A stretch of DNA of 64,000 nucleotides from JBEKCB01 sp052139675 (GTDB taxonomy: Bacteria; Planctomycetota; Brocadiia; CAIUPP01), in assembly GCA_052139675.1 (NCBI GenBank), contig JBKQWE010000097.1:1-64000 (forward strand). Reading direction: 5' to 3'. This document shows positions 29,530 to 38,087 of this stretch, piece after piece (within the stretch, counting starts at the first letter, position 1; each line of letters begins with the position of its first letter). Made by a program: the position numbers and the translations under genes. The notes under the pieces were generated by a model. That model did no database searches, was not told where the DNA came from, and saw only the letters and a program-made list of their open reading frames with translations.

Positions 29530-32097
29530 TCACCGTTCGGCTTCGATGGTGGTGAACGTCTGGCTGCCATGCGTCGGCCGGCACACGAACATGCGCGGCT
29601 CGATGCCCTGGGGATCGTAGTATTTCTTTCTCAGGAGGTCCTGCGCCTCGGCGGCGGATTCGCGTTGGACGAGGATCATCACACACCCGCCGAGCCCGAC
29701 GCCGGCGATCTGCGCGCCCAGCGTGCCGGGACATTCCCTGGCGATGTCCGCCATCCGGTCCACCTCCGGCGTGCTGCACGCATACGAGCCGGGCTGCTGC
29801 CACAGCGCCGCGCCGTACTCCGCGAGCGGCCGCAGCGACGCGGCGTCCTCGGCGAGCCGGTCCAGCACCGCGTCCGTGGCCTCGCACTCGAACGGCGCCT
29901 GTTTCGGCTTCCATTGAGCCACGCGTTCCCCGTCGTGCGAGAGGTTCATCATTCCACCGAGCGCCGCGGCCTCGTTCGATTGCAGCAGCTCGCCGGCCTT
30001 CATCGCACGCTCGCATTCGGCCAGACCGTAGAGCGCCACGCCGCGCACCGGGAAGTCGTGCGCCCGCACGTCGAGCGCGCTCACGCACATCGCGACGGCC
30101 GGATACTCTCGCGCCATTTCCTCAACCTCTGCGGGCTGAAGCCGCTGCGGCAATTCCTTGACGAGCGCGTAGAGCGCCGGCAGCGCGATATCGAGCCGGC
30201 GCGTGTTGATGTCGCGAAGGTGCTCGATCCGGGGCGCGAACGCCGGGAATTTCTTCTTGATGATCTCGCGCGCCATGTGGAAACAGGCGACGCGCGAATT
30301 GAATCGCGCCCGCGCGTCCTCCGCACTAATCGAGGAGGCGCCCGAGTCGCAGACAATCAGCGCGCAGTCGGGCGGGAACGGGTGATGCGCGACGATCTCG
30401 AACGGGAAGAACGACACCGTGAGGACCTCGTTCGCGCGGCTGAACTTGATCGCGGCGTGGTCCACGTTGCTGCCGCGCCGCCCGGCGAACCATTCCCCTT
30501 CGCCGCAGAGGTCCACGAATTCCTGGACGCCGACGTTGAGCGCGTTGAGCTCGACCAGCGCGTCCGCCGTCGCCACGACAAGCGCCGAGGAGGAACTCAA
30601 TCCGCCGGCCGCCGGGATGTTACCGCAGACGAAGGCATCCATGCCGCGCAGCTTGCGGCCGCGGAAGCGGTGCTGCAGGCGCAGGGCGGCGCCTTTGACA
30701 TAATTCACCCAGTCGCCGGTCGCCTTCGAGACGTAGCGCTGCATGAATTGCGTATTGAGTGTGCGCCGCCAGTCCTCCCACACGATGTCGGTCGCCAGCT
30801 CGCTGAAGGTGAAGGTACGGTGCGGGTAGTCGCGCTCGGAGGCGTTCCACAGGTTGACCCGGTCGTCGTCGCGGAGCGCGGCGGCCAGCACAATGTCGCG
30901 GTCAATCGCCATCATGTTGCACAGGCCGCCCTGGTGGTCAATGTGCCGGCCCATCAGGTTGATCAAGCCGGGCGACCGCACCAGGATGCAGGTCTTCGCC
31001 GAGCCGATCCGCCGGCCGAGCCCTTCGACCGCCTGCGCGAGCAGCCCCTTCTCGCTGCGCGCGGCGAAACAGTTCGCCCAGGTCTTGACGCTGGGATACT
31101 TCTCGGCGCTGATGGAGCGCAACGCGTAGACCTTGCGCACCTCCTCGAGCTCCTGCACCGTGTTGAACGCCATGCAGTCCTCCGGGTTCTGCACCCGGAA
31201 CAGGCCCACAGCCCCGCCTTTGGAAGCGAGAATCTTGACGATGTCCGTGAGGTACCACTCGCGCTGCACGTTGTCGGCGCGGAGCTGCTCGACGGCGCTG
31301 CGGATGGCCGCAAATCGGCCTGCGTAGACGCTGAGGTTCGACCAGGTCGCCTCGAACGCCTCCTGCACCGGCACCGGCCCGCAAGGCAGATCGAAGGCAT
31401 CGGGGATTTCCTCCGCCGCCGCCGCGACCGTTTCCCAGGGGACTTTCTTCTCGGGCGAACCGGCGGTCAAGCGCTTCAAGGCCGGAAAAACCGTGCCGAG
31501 TTTCTTCGCGCTGACATATTGCTCGGCGAGCGCGGCGAGTTGCCCCGCCGTGGTCGTCGCGCTGGCCGGTGAGGACTTCAGCCGCGCGGCGAGTTGCCGC
31601 ACCTTGATGTCCGGCACCTCGATGATCGCCTGCGCGCGTCCTTCGCGCAGGACGATCCGGCCGGCGCCGGGATAATCGCTGCTGCGGCCGGCGACCAGGC
31701 ACAGGTCGTTGCCCGAGGCGGCGAATCTCTCCATCAGCCCGCGGATGACTTCGGGCGCGATGACCTTGTCGCCGGCGGCGATCAGCACGTACTCCGGGCT
31801 GTCAATGCCCGCGAGCATCTCCACCGCGCAGCGCACCGCGTCACCGGTCCCCTTGGGCTGCGTCTGATATGCGAAGAGGACGTGATAGCCCTTGCCGCTG
31901 AGCGTGTCCATCACCTTCTCGCCGCCGCGCCCGATGACGACGGCGTGCTTGTGGATTCCCGCCTGCTCGTACGTCTGCAGGGCATACTCGATGACCGAGA
32001 TCGTGCCGACCTGGCAGCAGGCCTTCGGCCGGAGTTCCGGCGGCATGCGGCTGCTCGCGCCAGCCGCCATCGCGATGGAGTAAACCTCCGACGACAT
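29530..32097 (-). CDS. Bifunctional sugar nucleotidyltransferase / galactokinase-like GHMP kinase
   Basis: This encodes 855 residues. Residues about 1-225 are an NTP-transferase domain with AMAAGASSRM as the nucleotide loop, PK in LRPKACC, and a KGTGDAV block resembling GlmU/sugar-1-phosphate nucleotidyltransferases. Residues about 370-850 are a GHMP kinase of galactokinase type: signature GLINLMGRHIDHQGG, ATP loop in AAGGLSSSSAL and a C-terminal GVGLGGCVMIL. The order transferase-kinase suggests salvage of a free sugar to its 1-phosphate and then to an NDP-sugar, comparable in logic to Fkp-type fucose enzymes. Sugar identity cannot be read. It lies 54 bases after a kinase paralogue on the same strand. 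Confidence 0.85.
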   Translation of the reverse strand: MSSEVYSIAMAAGASSRMPPELRPKACCQVGTISVIEYALQTYEQAGIHKHAVVIGRGGEKVMDTLSGKGYHVLFAYQTQPKGTGDAVRCAVEMLAGIDSPEYVLIAAGDKVIAPEVIRGLMERFAASGNDLCLVAGRSSDYPGAGRIVLREGRAQAIIEVPDIKVRQLAARLKSSPASATTTAGQLAALAEQYVSAKKLGTVFPALKRLTAGSPEKKVPWETVAAAAEEIPDAFDLPCGPVPVQEAFEATWSNLSVYAGRFAAIRSAVEQLRADNVQREWYLTDIVKILASKGGAVGLFRVQNPEDCMAFNTVQELEEVRKVYALRSISAEKYPSVKTWANCFAARSEKGLLAQAVEGLGRRIGSAKTCILVRSPGLINLMGRHIDHQGGLCNMMAIDRDIVLAAALRDDDRVNLWNASERDYPHRTFTFSELATDIVWEDWRRTLNTQFMQRYVSKATGDWVNYVKGAALRLQHRFRGRKLRGMDAFVCGNIPAAGGLSSSSALVVATADALVELNALNVGVQEFVDLCGEGEWFAGRRGSNVDHAAIKFSRANEVLTVSFFPFEIVAHHPFPPDCALIVCDSGASSISAEDARARFNSRVACFHMAREIIKKKFPAFAPRIEHLRDINTRRLDIALPALYALVKELPQRLQPAEVEEMAREYPAVAMCVSALDVRAHDFPVRGVALYGLAECERAMKAGELLQSNEAAALGGMMNLSHDGERVAQWKPKQAPFECEATDAVLDRLAEDAASLRPLAEYGAALWQQPGSYACSTPEVDRMADIARECPGTLGAQIAGVGLGGCVMILVQRESAAEAQDLLRKKYYDPQGIEPRMFVCRPTHGSQTFTTIEAER

Positions 32098-32151
32098 AGG
32101 ATGCCTTATCTCAATCGTGATTGTGATCGAATGGGATCCGGACTACATCCA

Positions 32152-33813
32152 TCATACCGCGAAAACGCCCGAACCGCCAACCGGAGAGTAGACTTCGGCG
32201 GCGACTTCGAGCCGGCGGGGTTCGTAATAGGTGTTCGCGACGTTTTTGAGGAGGTCAGCGACGCAGTCCTTGTGCACAATCGCATGCACCGCACCGCCGA
32301 GGCCGGCGCCGACGACCCGCGCGGCCACCACTCCATGAGTCGCCAGGCAGGTATCCACCAGGATATCGAGTTCAGGAAGGCTCGCGTCATATCCGCCGGG
32401 CATCCGCCAGAGCGCCGCGCCCGCCGCGCGGGCCGGATCGCCGCTCTCCAGGTCCGCGGCGCGCGCCTCAATGAGCCGGTCGGGCATGGATTTGTCCATC
32501 GGCTCGCGCCGGCCGGAGGAGGCCACGCGTGTGACGCGGTCCCCGTCATGCGAGATATTGACGATCTCGCCGAACTCGGCCGTGTTGCCGCTATGCAGCG
32601 CCCGGGCCGCCAGGCTGGAGCGCAGGCATTCGGCCATCCCGAAGGCGCAGATCTGCCGGACCGGATATCCGCGCGCCGGCGGCGCGTGCGAGCCGAAAAT
32701 GTGCCGGACCCGCTCCTCGTGCTCGGGCAGGGCCGCGAGAATCTCCTCGCGCGTCATCCGCCCCGGCAGGGCAAGCAGCAGGCGGCAAGTTTCCGCCTCA
32801 GTCAGCCCCAACGTCGCGCAATTCACGTCGCGCAGCAGCCGCATTTTCGGCGCGAGGTCCGGATATCGCTTCCTCAACAGCAGCAGGCCGAACTCGTAAG
32901 AGGCGATGCGGTTGTTGAACTCGTCGCGCGCGGTGGACGACTTGTTGGCCTCGATCAGGCTGTTGCAGAGCACCACGCGCAGGTCCTCCGGGAACGGCGC
33001 GGAGTCCACGGTCAGCGGATGCGAGCCGAGGTTCGACACGCGGCCGAACTTCCCGAACTTGATCGCGGCGTGGTCGCCGCAGCCGCCGCGCGTGCCGACG
33101 TACCATTCCGCCTGGCCGCAGATTTCCACCTGCTCCGGGTCGGGGATCGGCAGGCGGTTGAAGTGGATCAACGCCTCCGCGGCGACGACGACGACCGAGG
33201 AGGACGAGCTGACTCCGGCGCCGCGCGGCAGAGTGCCCGCGATGAGCATGTCCGCCCCGCGCAGCGGAGTCGTCGGCGCTCCGGGAAGAGTCGGCCGGAT
33301 GTGTTCGAGGTAGAGCGCCGCGGACTTGATGTAATTGATCCATTCGCCCGCGGTGCCGGCGGCCTTGCGTTCCGCGGCCCGCGCCTGCGTCCAGCGGTCC
33401 CAGTCCTCGATCTTCTCCGTTCCCAGTTCCTGCTGAATGCGGAATTTCCGGCGCGGGAACAGGCGCTCGTGAGGAGTCGCGCAATCGAGGAGGTCGTCCT
33501 GCCGCGGCCGGCAGAGGCACCAGGTCTCGCGCACGGCGATCGGGTTCACCACGCCGCCGCGGTGGTCCACGTGCATGCCGATCAGGTTGATGCGTCCGGC
33601 GGAACGCACGAGCAGCACCGGGGCGTCGCCGGGAAAGAGGCGCGGGAAGAGGTCCAGCATCTCGAGGACGAACGCGGCTTTCTCGCGCAGAAGCGGCCGG
33701 TCCGCGCCGTAGATCGCCGAGAGCGAGGCAAAAGCGCGGCTGGCCGGGTCGCGCAGGAGGTTCACCCATTCCTGAACCGGCCGCAGCTCCGCGAGCGCCT
33801 GCGAGTTCGCCAT
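32152..33813 (-). CDS. Galactokinase-like GHMP kinase
   Basis: This encodes 553 residues. After an N-terminal helical extension of about 80 residues comes the galactokinase-type signature GRINLIGMHVDHRGG, the ATP-binding loop LPRGAGVSSSSSV, and the C-terminal GAGLGGAVHAIV. Galactokinases usually have H-x-D-Y-N-G-G at the sugar site; both kinases here have H-x-D-H-x-G-G, so a different sugar is likely. It is the first gene of the leftward run kinase, transferase-kinase, sirohaem protein. AGGAGT lies upstream of the ATG at 33813, so this start is kept. Confidence 0.85.
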   Translation of the reverse strand: MANSQALAELRPVQEWVNLLRDPASRAFASLSAIYGADRPLLREKAAFVLEMLDLFPRLFPGDAPVLLVRSAGRINLIGMHVDHRGGVVNPIAVRETWCLCRPRQDDLLDCATPHERLFPRRKFRIQQELGTEKIEDWDRWTQARAAERKAAGTAGEWINYIKSAALYLEHIRPTLPGAPTTPLRGADMLIAGTLPRGAGVSSSSSVVVVAAEALIHFNRLPIPDPEQVEICGQAEWYVGTRGGCGDHAAIKFGKFGRVSNLGSHPLTVDSAPFPEDLRVVLCNSLIEANKSSTARDEFNNRIASYEFGLLLLRKRYPDLAPKMRLLRDVNCATLGLTEAETCRLLLALPGRMTREEILAALPEHEERVRHIFGSHAPPARGYPVRQICAFGMAECLRSSLAARALHSGNTAEFGEIVNISHDGDRVTRVASSGRREPMDKSMPDRLIEARAADLESGDPARAAGAALWRMPGGYDASLPELDILVDTCLATHGVVAARVVGAGLGGAVHAIVHKDCVADLLKNVANTYYEPRRLEVAAEVYSPVGGSGVFAV

Positions 33814-34026
33814 TCCTGGAGACTCCTAAGGTCCGCGCGCCAAATCGGTCAGTCGCCTTTCAGCGACGAGACTATATGTCCAAGCAGCCGCTGTCAAGTG
33901 GTGTTTTGGGTGCCTCGCAGACCGCGGCAGGTTGGGAATGCCTGAAGGTTTGCTGCGAAAAGGCGGCGGGAAGGCACGGTCGCTGTCCACTCTCCCGCGG
34001 CACGGCGGTCCGGTCCGGCCCGCTGT

Positions 34027-34428
34027 TCACCCGGCGACCGCCGGCGGGAGAAAGGACCTGACCTTGCCGATCAGTTGATCCAGATCCACGGACTTATCCA
34101 GGAACTCGGCGACCGGCAGCCCGGCGGCGTCAGAGTCCGAGGCGCCGGACTTGATCGTGAGCTTCTGATTCAGCCCCGTCAACATCAGGATGGGAATTCG
34201 GCTCAACTCGCGGCGCCGGCACATGGCGCGCGCCAGTTCCAGGCCGGCGAGGTCGTCTTCGGGAAACATCACGTCCAGGATGACCAGGTCGGGCGCGCGG
34301 CTCTGCATCTCCTCCAACGCGGCGCCGGGGTCCGACTGCACGATCATCTCGTGCCCTTCGTGGCGCAGGGCGAGGGCTATCGCCTCGGTGAATGCCTCGT
34401 CATCATCCACGATCATCAGATACGCCAC
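34027..34428 (-). CDS. Single-domain response regulator
   Basis: This encodes 133 residues from a GTG at 34428 preceded by AAGGAGGG. It is a receiver domain only: MIVDDDEAF acidic pocket, phospho-acceptor Asp in LVILDVMFPEDD, Thr in LMLTG and Lys in FLDKS. Its promoter region is shared, back to back, with the rightward operon that begins with two more receivers. The output partner is unknown. Confidence 0.9.
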   Translation of the reverse strand: MAYLMIVDDDEAFTEAIALALRHEGHEMIVQSDPGAALEEMQSRAPDLVILDVMFPEDDLAGLELARAMCRRRELSRIPILMLTGLNQKLTIKSGASDSDAAGLPVAEFLDKSVDLDQLIGKVRSFLPPAVAG

Positions 34429-34476
34429 AGGCCTGCCCTCCTTCTCCGAAGCGTCTCCCGGCGGCCGCGCCCGAGG

Positions 34477-34505
34477 TTGACACTCATACCACTTTGTGGT
34501 ACACT
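34477..34505 (+). promoter_or_regulatory. Strong sigma70-like promoter with a palindromic operator in the spacer
   Basis: TTGACA (34477-34482, 6 of 6) is followed by a 17-base spacer and TACACT (34500-34505, 4 of 6). Inside the spacer and overlapping the -10 box lies a perfect palindrome TACCAC-TTT-GTGGTA (34487-34501). A repressor bound there would block RNA polymerase. The promoter points right toward the receiver/MetVF operon, about 75 bases before the first credible start at 34586. Confidence 0.65.
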
Positions 34506-34585
34506 AGCAAAACGCAGGGCGGTCGTCAAGCTGTAAAACATTCAGAGGCAGGAAGATGAGCGCAAGACCAGTGGAAGGAAGAGAC

Positions 34586-34975
34586 ATGGGAGCAAGAATA
34601 CTCGTCGTGGACGATGACAAGGATTATCTCCTTGCGGTAAAGCTGATGCTCGAGGCCGAGTCCTTCAACGTCGCCACCGCCGAGAGCACGGGCGCGGCGA
34701 CGAAACATCTGAAGAAGACCCGCCCGGACCTGATCTTGCTGGACGTGCGTATGCCCGAGAAGGATGGGTTCACTTTCTGCGACGAACTGGCGGCGAGCCC
34801 GGAATACACCGGTATCCCCATCGTTCTCGTCACCGCAGTGGCCGAGAGCCCTGGGCTGATGATGTACGCCTTCGAGAAAGACCACGCCCTCAGCGCGAAA
34901 GAAGTCCTTCCGAAGACCGCCGTCCAGCAGGACCTCGTCGCAACGGTGAAGCGGTGCCTTCGAGCGAAGAAATAG
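34586..34975 (+). CDS. Single-domain response regulator, first gene of the MetVF operon
   Basis: The ATG at 34586 has AAGGAAGAG at good spacing and sits at the normal start of a receiver domain; an ATG at 34556 is possible. The roughly 129-residue protein has the VVDDDKDY pocket, phospho-acceptor in LILLDVRMPEKDGF, and Thr in LVTAV. The usual Lys lies in the VLPKTA block. No output domain is present. It is 24 bases upstream of a second receiver and downstream of a strong regulated promoter, so it should be co-expressed with the methylene-THF reductase genes. Confidence 0.9.
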   Translation: MGARILVVDDDKDYLLAVKLMLEAESFNVATAESTGAATKHLKKTRPDLILLDVRMPEKDGFTFCDELAASPEYTGIPIVLVTAVAESPGLMMYAFEKDHALSAKEVLPKTAVQQDLVATVKRCLRAKK

Positions 34976-34999
34976 CGCCAACACGGAAAGGTGCGGCAG

Positions 35000-35431
35000 A
35001 TGGTCGCCCCGGCGAAAAGCATACTCCTGATTGACGATGATCGGGAACTCGTGACCGCCCACAAGCTCCTCCTGGAGGAGGCGGGCTACCGCGTGAGCGC
35101 GGCGTACGACGGACTGAGCGGCTTGGAACTGGCCCGCGCCGAGAAGCCCGACCTGGTCATTCTGGACATCATCATGGGCAGCCCGGAAGCAGGATTCGAG
35201 TTGTGCAGGGAGCTGCGCGCCGACGCGTCGTTGAAGAACTCCCGCCTGCTCGTCCTGTCCGCCGTCGGCCGGGAGTTCAAGATGGCGTTCGAGCCGGACA
35301 GCCTGTGGCTCCCGGCCGACCGCTTCCTCGAGAAACCGGTTGACGCCGAAACGTTGATGGCCGAGGTGCGAGGCATGCTCGGCCAGCCTGACCCGCGCCA
35401 AACCAAGGCCGCACTATCCCAGGAGCACTGA
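35000..35431 (+). CDS. Single-domain response regulator, second gene of the MetVF operon
   Basis: The ATG at 35000 is preferred because GGAAAGG is then at normal spacing; a GTG at 34991 would abut it. The 143-residue protein has LLIDDDREL as acidic pocket, phospho-acceptor Asp in LVILDIIMGSPEAG, Ser in VLSAVG and Lys in FLEKPVD. It ends 2 bases before the oxidoreductase fusion gene, so the two are translationally linked. Its partner kinase may be the one at 39148, at the end of the same run. Confidence 0.9.
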   Translation: MVAPAKSILLIDDDRELVTAHKLLLEEAGYRVSAAYDGLSGLELARAEKPDLVILDIIMGSPEAGFELCRELRADASLKNSRLLVLSAVGREFKMAFEPDSLWLPADRFLEKPVDAETLMAEVRGMLGQPDPRQTKAALSQEH

Positions 35432-35433
35432 AA

Positions 35434-37410
35434 GTGGAACGTCCGTTTCCCCCTTGCCAGGCCGCATGTCCGGTCCGCACCGACACGCGGGAATACGTGA
35501 ACTTGATCGCCTGGGGCCGGTTTGAGGAAGCGCTCCAGGTGATCCGCAAAGTCAACCCGTTCCCGTCCGTCTGCGGCCGGATATGCCAGCATCCCTGCGA
35601 GGCAAAATGCCGCCGTGGAGCGCTGGACGCCGCCGTGGCGCTGAAGGAATTGAAGCGCTTCGTCACGGAGATCGAGACCGCTCCAGGCCCGGTCCCGGAA
35701 ATGCCGCCGGTGACGCGCGGCAAGATCGCCGTCGTCGGCGCAGGGCCGTCCGGCCTGACCGCTGCGCAGGACCTGCGCGAGATGGGCTATGGAGTCACCG
35801 TCCTGGAGCGACTGGCGCACCCGGGCGGCATGCTGAATCTCATCCCCAAGTACAGGCTTCCCGAGCGCATATTGAGGAAGGATGTGGAGGCGATCCTCGC
35901 GCGGGGGATAGAGCTCAGGTGCAATTGCGAGATCGGCCGCGACGTGCGCCTGTCCGATCTCCAGGCGGAAGGATACCAGGCCGTCATCGTGTGCGCCGGC
36001 CTTTCGCGCAGCCGCGGCCTCGCCCTGCCCGGTTTCGGCGCGGAGCGGTTTCTCGCGGCCATTCCGCTGATGATGGACGTGTGGGCCGGAAACCCCGTGC
36101 CGGTGGGCCGAAAAGCGCTGGTGATCGGCGGCGGTAACGTGGCCGTGGACGTGGCTAGAACCCTGCGTCGTCTCGGTGCGGAACAGGTCACGATGGCCTG
36201 CATGGAGTCCCATAAAGAGATCCCCGCCTCCGAGGAAGAAATCGCCGCCGCCACGGAAGAGGGCATCGGCCTGATGCCGTCCTGGGCCCCGAAACGGGTG
36301 CTGAAGAAGGATGGCCACGTCGCGGGCCTCGAGCTGATGCGCGTCACGCGGGTCTTCGACGACAAAAAGCGGTTCAGCCCTCAGTACGATCCCGCCCATG
36401 TGAAGGCGGTCTCCGCGGACATGGTCGTGCTCACGATCGGCCAGGCGGGCGACACAAGCTGGACTCTCGGTTCGCCGGTGAAGCTGGACCGGCGCGGCCG
36501 GATTGTCGCCGACCGGGAGTTGCACAGCACGAGCGAGCCGCGCGTGTTTCTCGCAGGCGAGGTCCTCAACGGGCCGGGCAGCGCGATCCAGGCGATTGCG
36601 GACGGCCGCCGGGCTGCCGCCATCGTGGATCAGTTCCTGCGGACTGGAATCATGAAAAGCCCGCCGCCGGAAGAGCGCGCGATTGTCGGCGAGTTCCCGA
36701 AAGCGGCGCACGATAAGCTCCATCGCCTCGACCGTATGCCGATGCCCCAGGTTCCCGGCCCGGAGCGGCTCGCGGGGTTCCAGGAGCACGAACTCGGTTA
36801 CGATCAGGCCGCGGCGCTCACGGAAGCCGGCCGCTGCCTGAATTGCGGGGCCGGGCCGACGATTGACGAGGTCAAATGCGCTTCCTGCCTCGCCTGTTTC
36901 CGACTCTGCCCGCTCGACGGCATCACAATCGAGAAGAAGATGGTCGCGGCGCCGGAGACTTGCCAGGCATGCGGCCTGTGTGCGGCGGAGTGTCCCCAGG
37001 GCGCAATCACGGTGGGACACTGGACCCGCGAACAGTTCCGCGAGCAGATTGACCGCAACCTCGACGCCATCCGGCCTTCGCGCCCGCGCGCCGCAGTGGT
37101 GATGTGCGCGCACGCGGCGACTGCAAAGAGCGAGTCCGACGCCGCTGCCGTCCACCTCCGCGTGCCGTGCGTCACGCACCTCGCGGCTCGCGACCTTCTG
37201 CGCCTGGTCGCGAACGGGATAGAGGAAATCCGGGTCGTGCTTTGCAGCCCGGCCGCCTGCAAGCACGCGAGCGGCCAGCAACGGGCCAAGCAAGTCCTGA
37301 CCGCCGCCGTGCAGCGGGCGCGCGCGGTGCGGCCGAAAGTGACGATCGAATTCGTCGAGGCCGGACAGGTCCTTTCCGAGAGTCCCTCCGTGCAAGGAGT
37401 TTCCCAATGA
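35434..37410 (+). CDS. GltD-like flavin oxidoreductase fused to two ferredoxin clusters and an MvhD-like domain
   Basis: The 658-residue protein begins 2 bases after the receiver gene. Residues about 1-90 are the Cys-rich 4Fe-4S domain seen at the start of GltD/NfnB-type proteins (CQAACPVR, VCGRICQHPCEAKC). Residues about 95-420 hold FAD and NAD(P) folds (VVGAGPSGLTAA, VIGGGNVAVDVA, VFLAGE). Residues about 465-530 contain two ferredoxin motifs (CASCLACFRLCP, CQACGLCAAECP). Residues about 548-650 resemble the MvhD/FrhD hydrogenase delta subunit (VVMCAH, VPCVTH, VLCSPAACKH). Such parts form HdrA-MvhD electron-transfer modules. Next to MetV and MetF it probably feeds electrons to methylene-THF reduction, possibly by flavin bifurcation. 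Confidence 0.88.
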   Translation: MERPFPPCQAACPVRTDTREYVNLIAWGRFEEALQVIRKVNPFPSVCGRICQHPCEAKCRRGALDAAVALKELKRFVTEIETAPGPVPEMPPVTRGKIAVVGAGPSGLTAAQDLREMGYGVTVLERLAHPGGMLNLIPKYRLPERILRKDVEAILARGIELRCNCEIGRDVRLSDLQAEGYQAVIVCAGLSRSRGLALPGFGAERFLAAIPLMMDVWAGNPVPVGRKALVIGGGNVAVDVARTLRRLGAEQVTMACMESHKEIPASEEEIAAATEEGIGLMPSWAPKRVLKKDGHVAGLELMRVTRVFDDKKRFSPQYDPAHVKAVSADMVVLTIGQAGDTSWTLGSPVKLDRRGRIVADRELHSTSEPRVFLAGEVLNGPGSAIQAIADGRRAAAIVDQFLRTGIMKSPPPEERAIVGEFPKAAHDKLHRLDRMPMPQVPGPERLAGFQEHELGYDQAAALTEAGRCLNCGAGPTIDEVKCASCLACFRLCPLDGITIEKKMVAAPETCQACGLCAAECPQGAITVGHWTREQFREQIDRNLDAIRPSRPRAAVVMCAHAATAKSESDAAAVHLRVPCVTHLAARDLLRLVANGIEEIRVVLCSPAACKHASGQQRAKQVLTAAVQRARAVRPKVTIEFVEAGQVLSESPSVQGVSQ

Positions 37411-38087
37411 TTGTCGTCCGCCGAAAGCCGCTCGAGAGCATCCTCGCATTCCTGGCGCCGTATCGGAAGGTGCTGCTCCTCGGGTGCGGCTCCTGCGCGG
37501 CGGTTTGCTTCGCCGGCGGCGAGAAGGAGACGGAAGAAATGGCCTGCCTGCTGCCGGTCATGGCCGCGGACAAGGGAATGGACCTTGAGGTCCGCGCGGC
37601 GACCTGCCAGCGGGTCTGCGATTGGGAATTCGTCGAGCCCGTGCTCGCCGGAGACGAAAAGCCGGACGCGGTCGTCTCCTTCTCCTGTGGCGCGGGCACG
37701 AACCTCCTGGCGGACCACCTTGGCGCCATTCGCGTTTTCCCGGGCGTCGACACGCTCTTCATCGGCGCGACGACGGAGCATGGCCAGTGGCAGGAGATGT
37801 GCAGCGGTTGCGGCGACTGCGTCCTTGACCGCACGTTCGGCATTTGCCCCATCGCCCGGTGCAGCAAGAGCATATTGAACGGCCCGTGCGGCGGCTCGAA
37901 GAACGGGAAATGCGAGATCAACCCCGAGACGGACTGCGGATGGATCAAGATCGTGGAGCGGGCGCAGGCGCTGGGGAAGCTGGACGACCTCGCCGCCACA
38001 TACATTGCGCCCAAGAACTGGGCCTCGTCACATCATGGCGGGCCCCGTCGAGTGAAAAGGGAGGACTTGAAAATTGCCAAGCCTTGA
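37407..38087 (+). CDS. metV: MetV-like zinc/iron-sulfur subunit of methylene-tetrahydrofolate reductase
   Basis: The start ATG overlaps the stop of the fusion gene (ATGA) and has AAGGAG upstream; a longer frame to 37104 lies inside that gene and is rejected. The 226-residue protein has many cysteines in the MetV pattern: C27, C30 and C34 in LGCGSCAAVC, C67 and C71 in ATCQRVC, then MCSGCGDCVLDRTFGICPIARCSK and a GPCGG-x-KCE block. MetV partners MetF in acetogen-type, non-NADH-binding methylene-THF reductases and passes electrons to its flavin. It overlaps metF by 14 bases, which implies fixed stoichiometry. Confidence 0.9.
   Translation: MIVVRRKPLESILAFLAPYRKVLLLGCGSCAAVCFAGGEKETEEMACLLPVMAADKGMDLEVRAATCQRVCDWEFVEPVLAGDEKPDAVVSFSCGAGTNLLADHLGAIRVFPGVDTLFIGATTEHGQWQEMCSGCGDCVLDRTFGICPIARCSKSILNGPCGGSKNGKCEINPETDCGWIKIVERAQALGKLDDLAATYIAPKNWASSHHGGPRRVKREDLKIAKP

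Noticed and set aside
28576..31572. Plus-strand frame of 998 codons
   Set aside because: It lies antisense to the sirohaem protein and the kinase fusion, both with clear motifs; composition is Arg/Asp/Ala shadow type.
31594..33945. Plus-strand frame of 783 codons
   Set aside because: Antisense to the GHMP kinase gene and the start of the fusion gene, with no recognisable domain.
35086..37449. Minus-strand frame of 787 codons
   Set aside because: Antisense to the flavin/ferredoxin/MvhD-like fusion, whose cysteine motifs and overlaps with neighbours are convincing.
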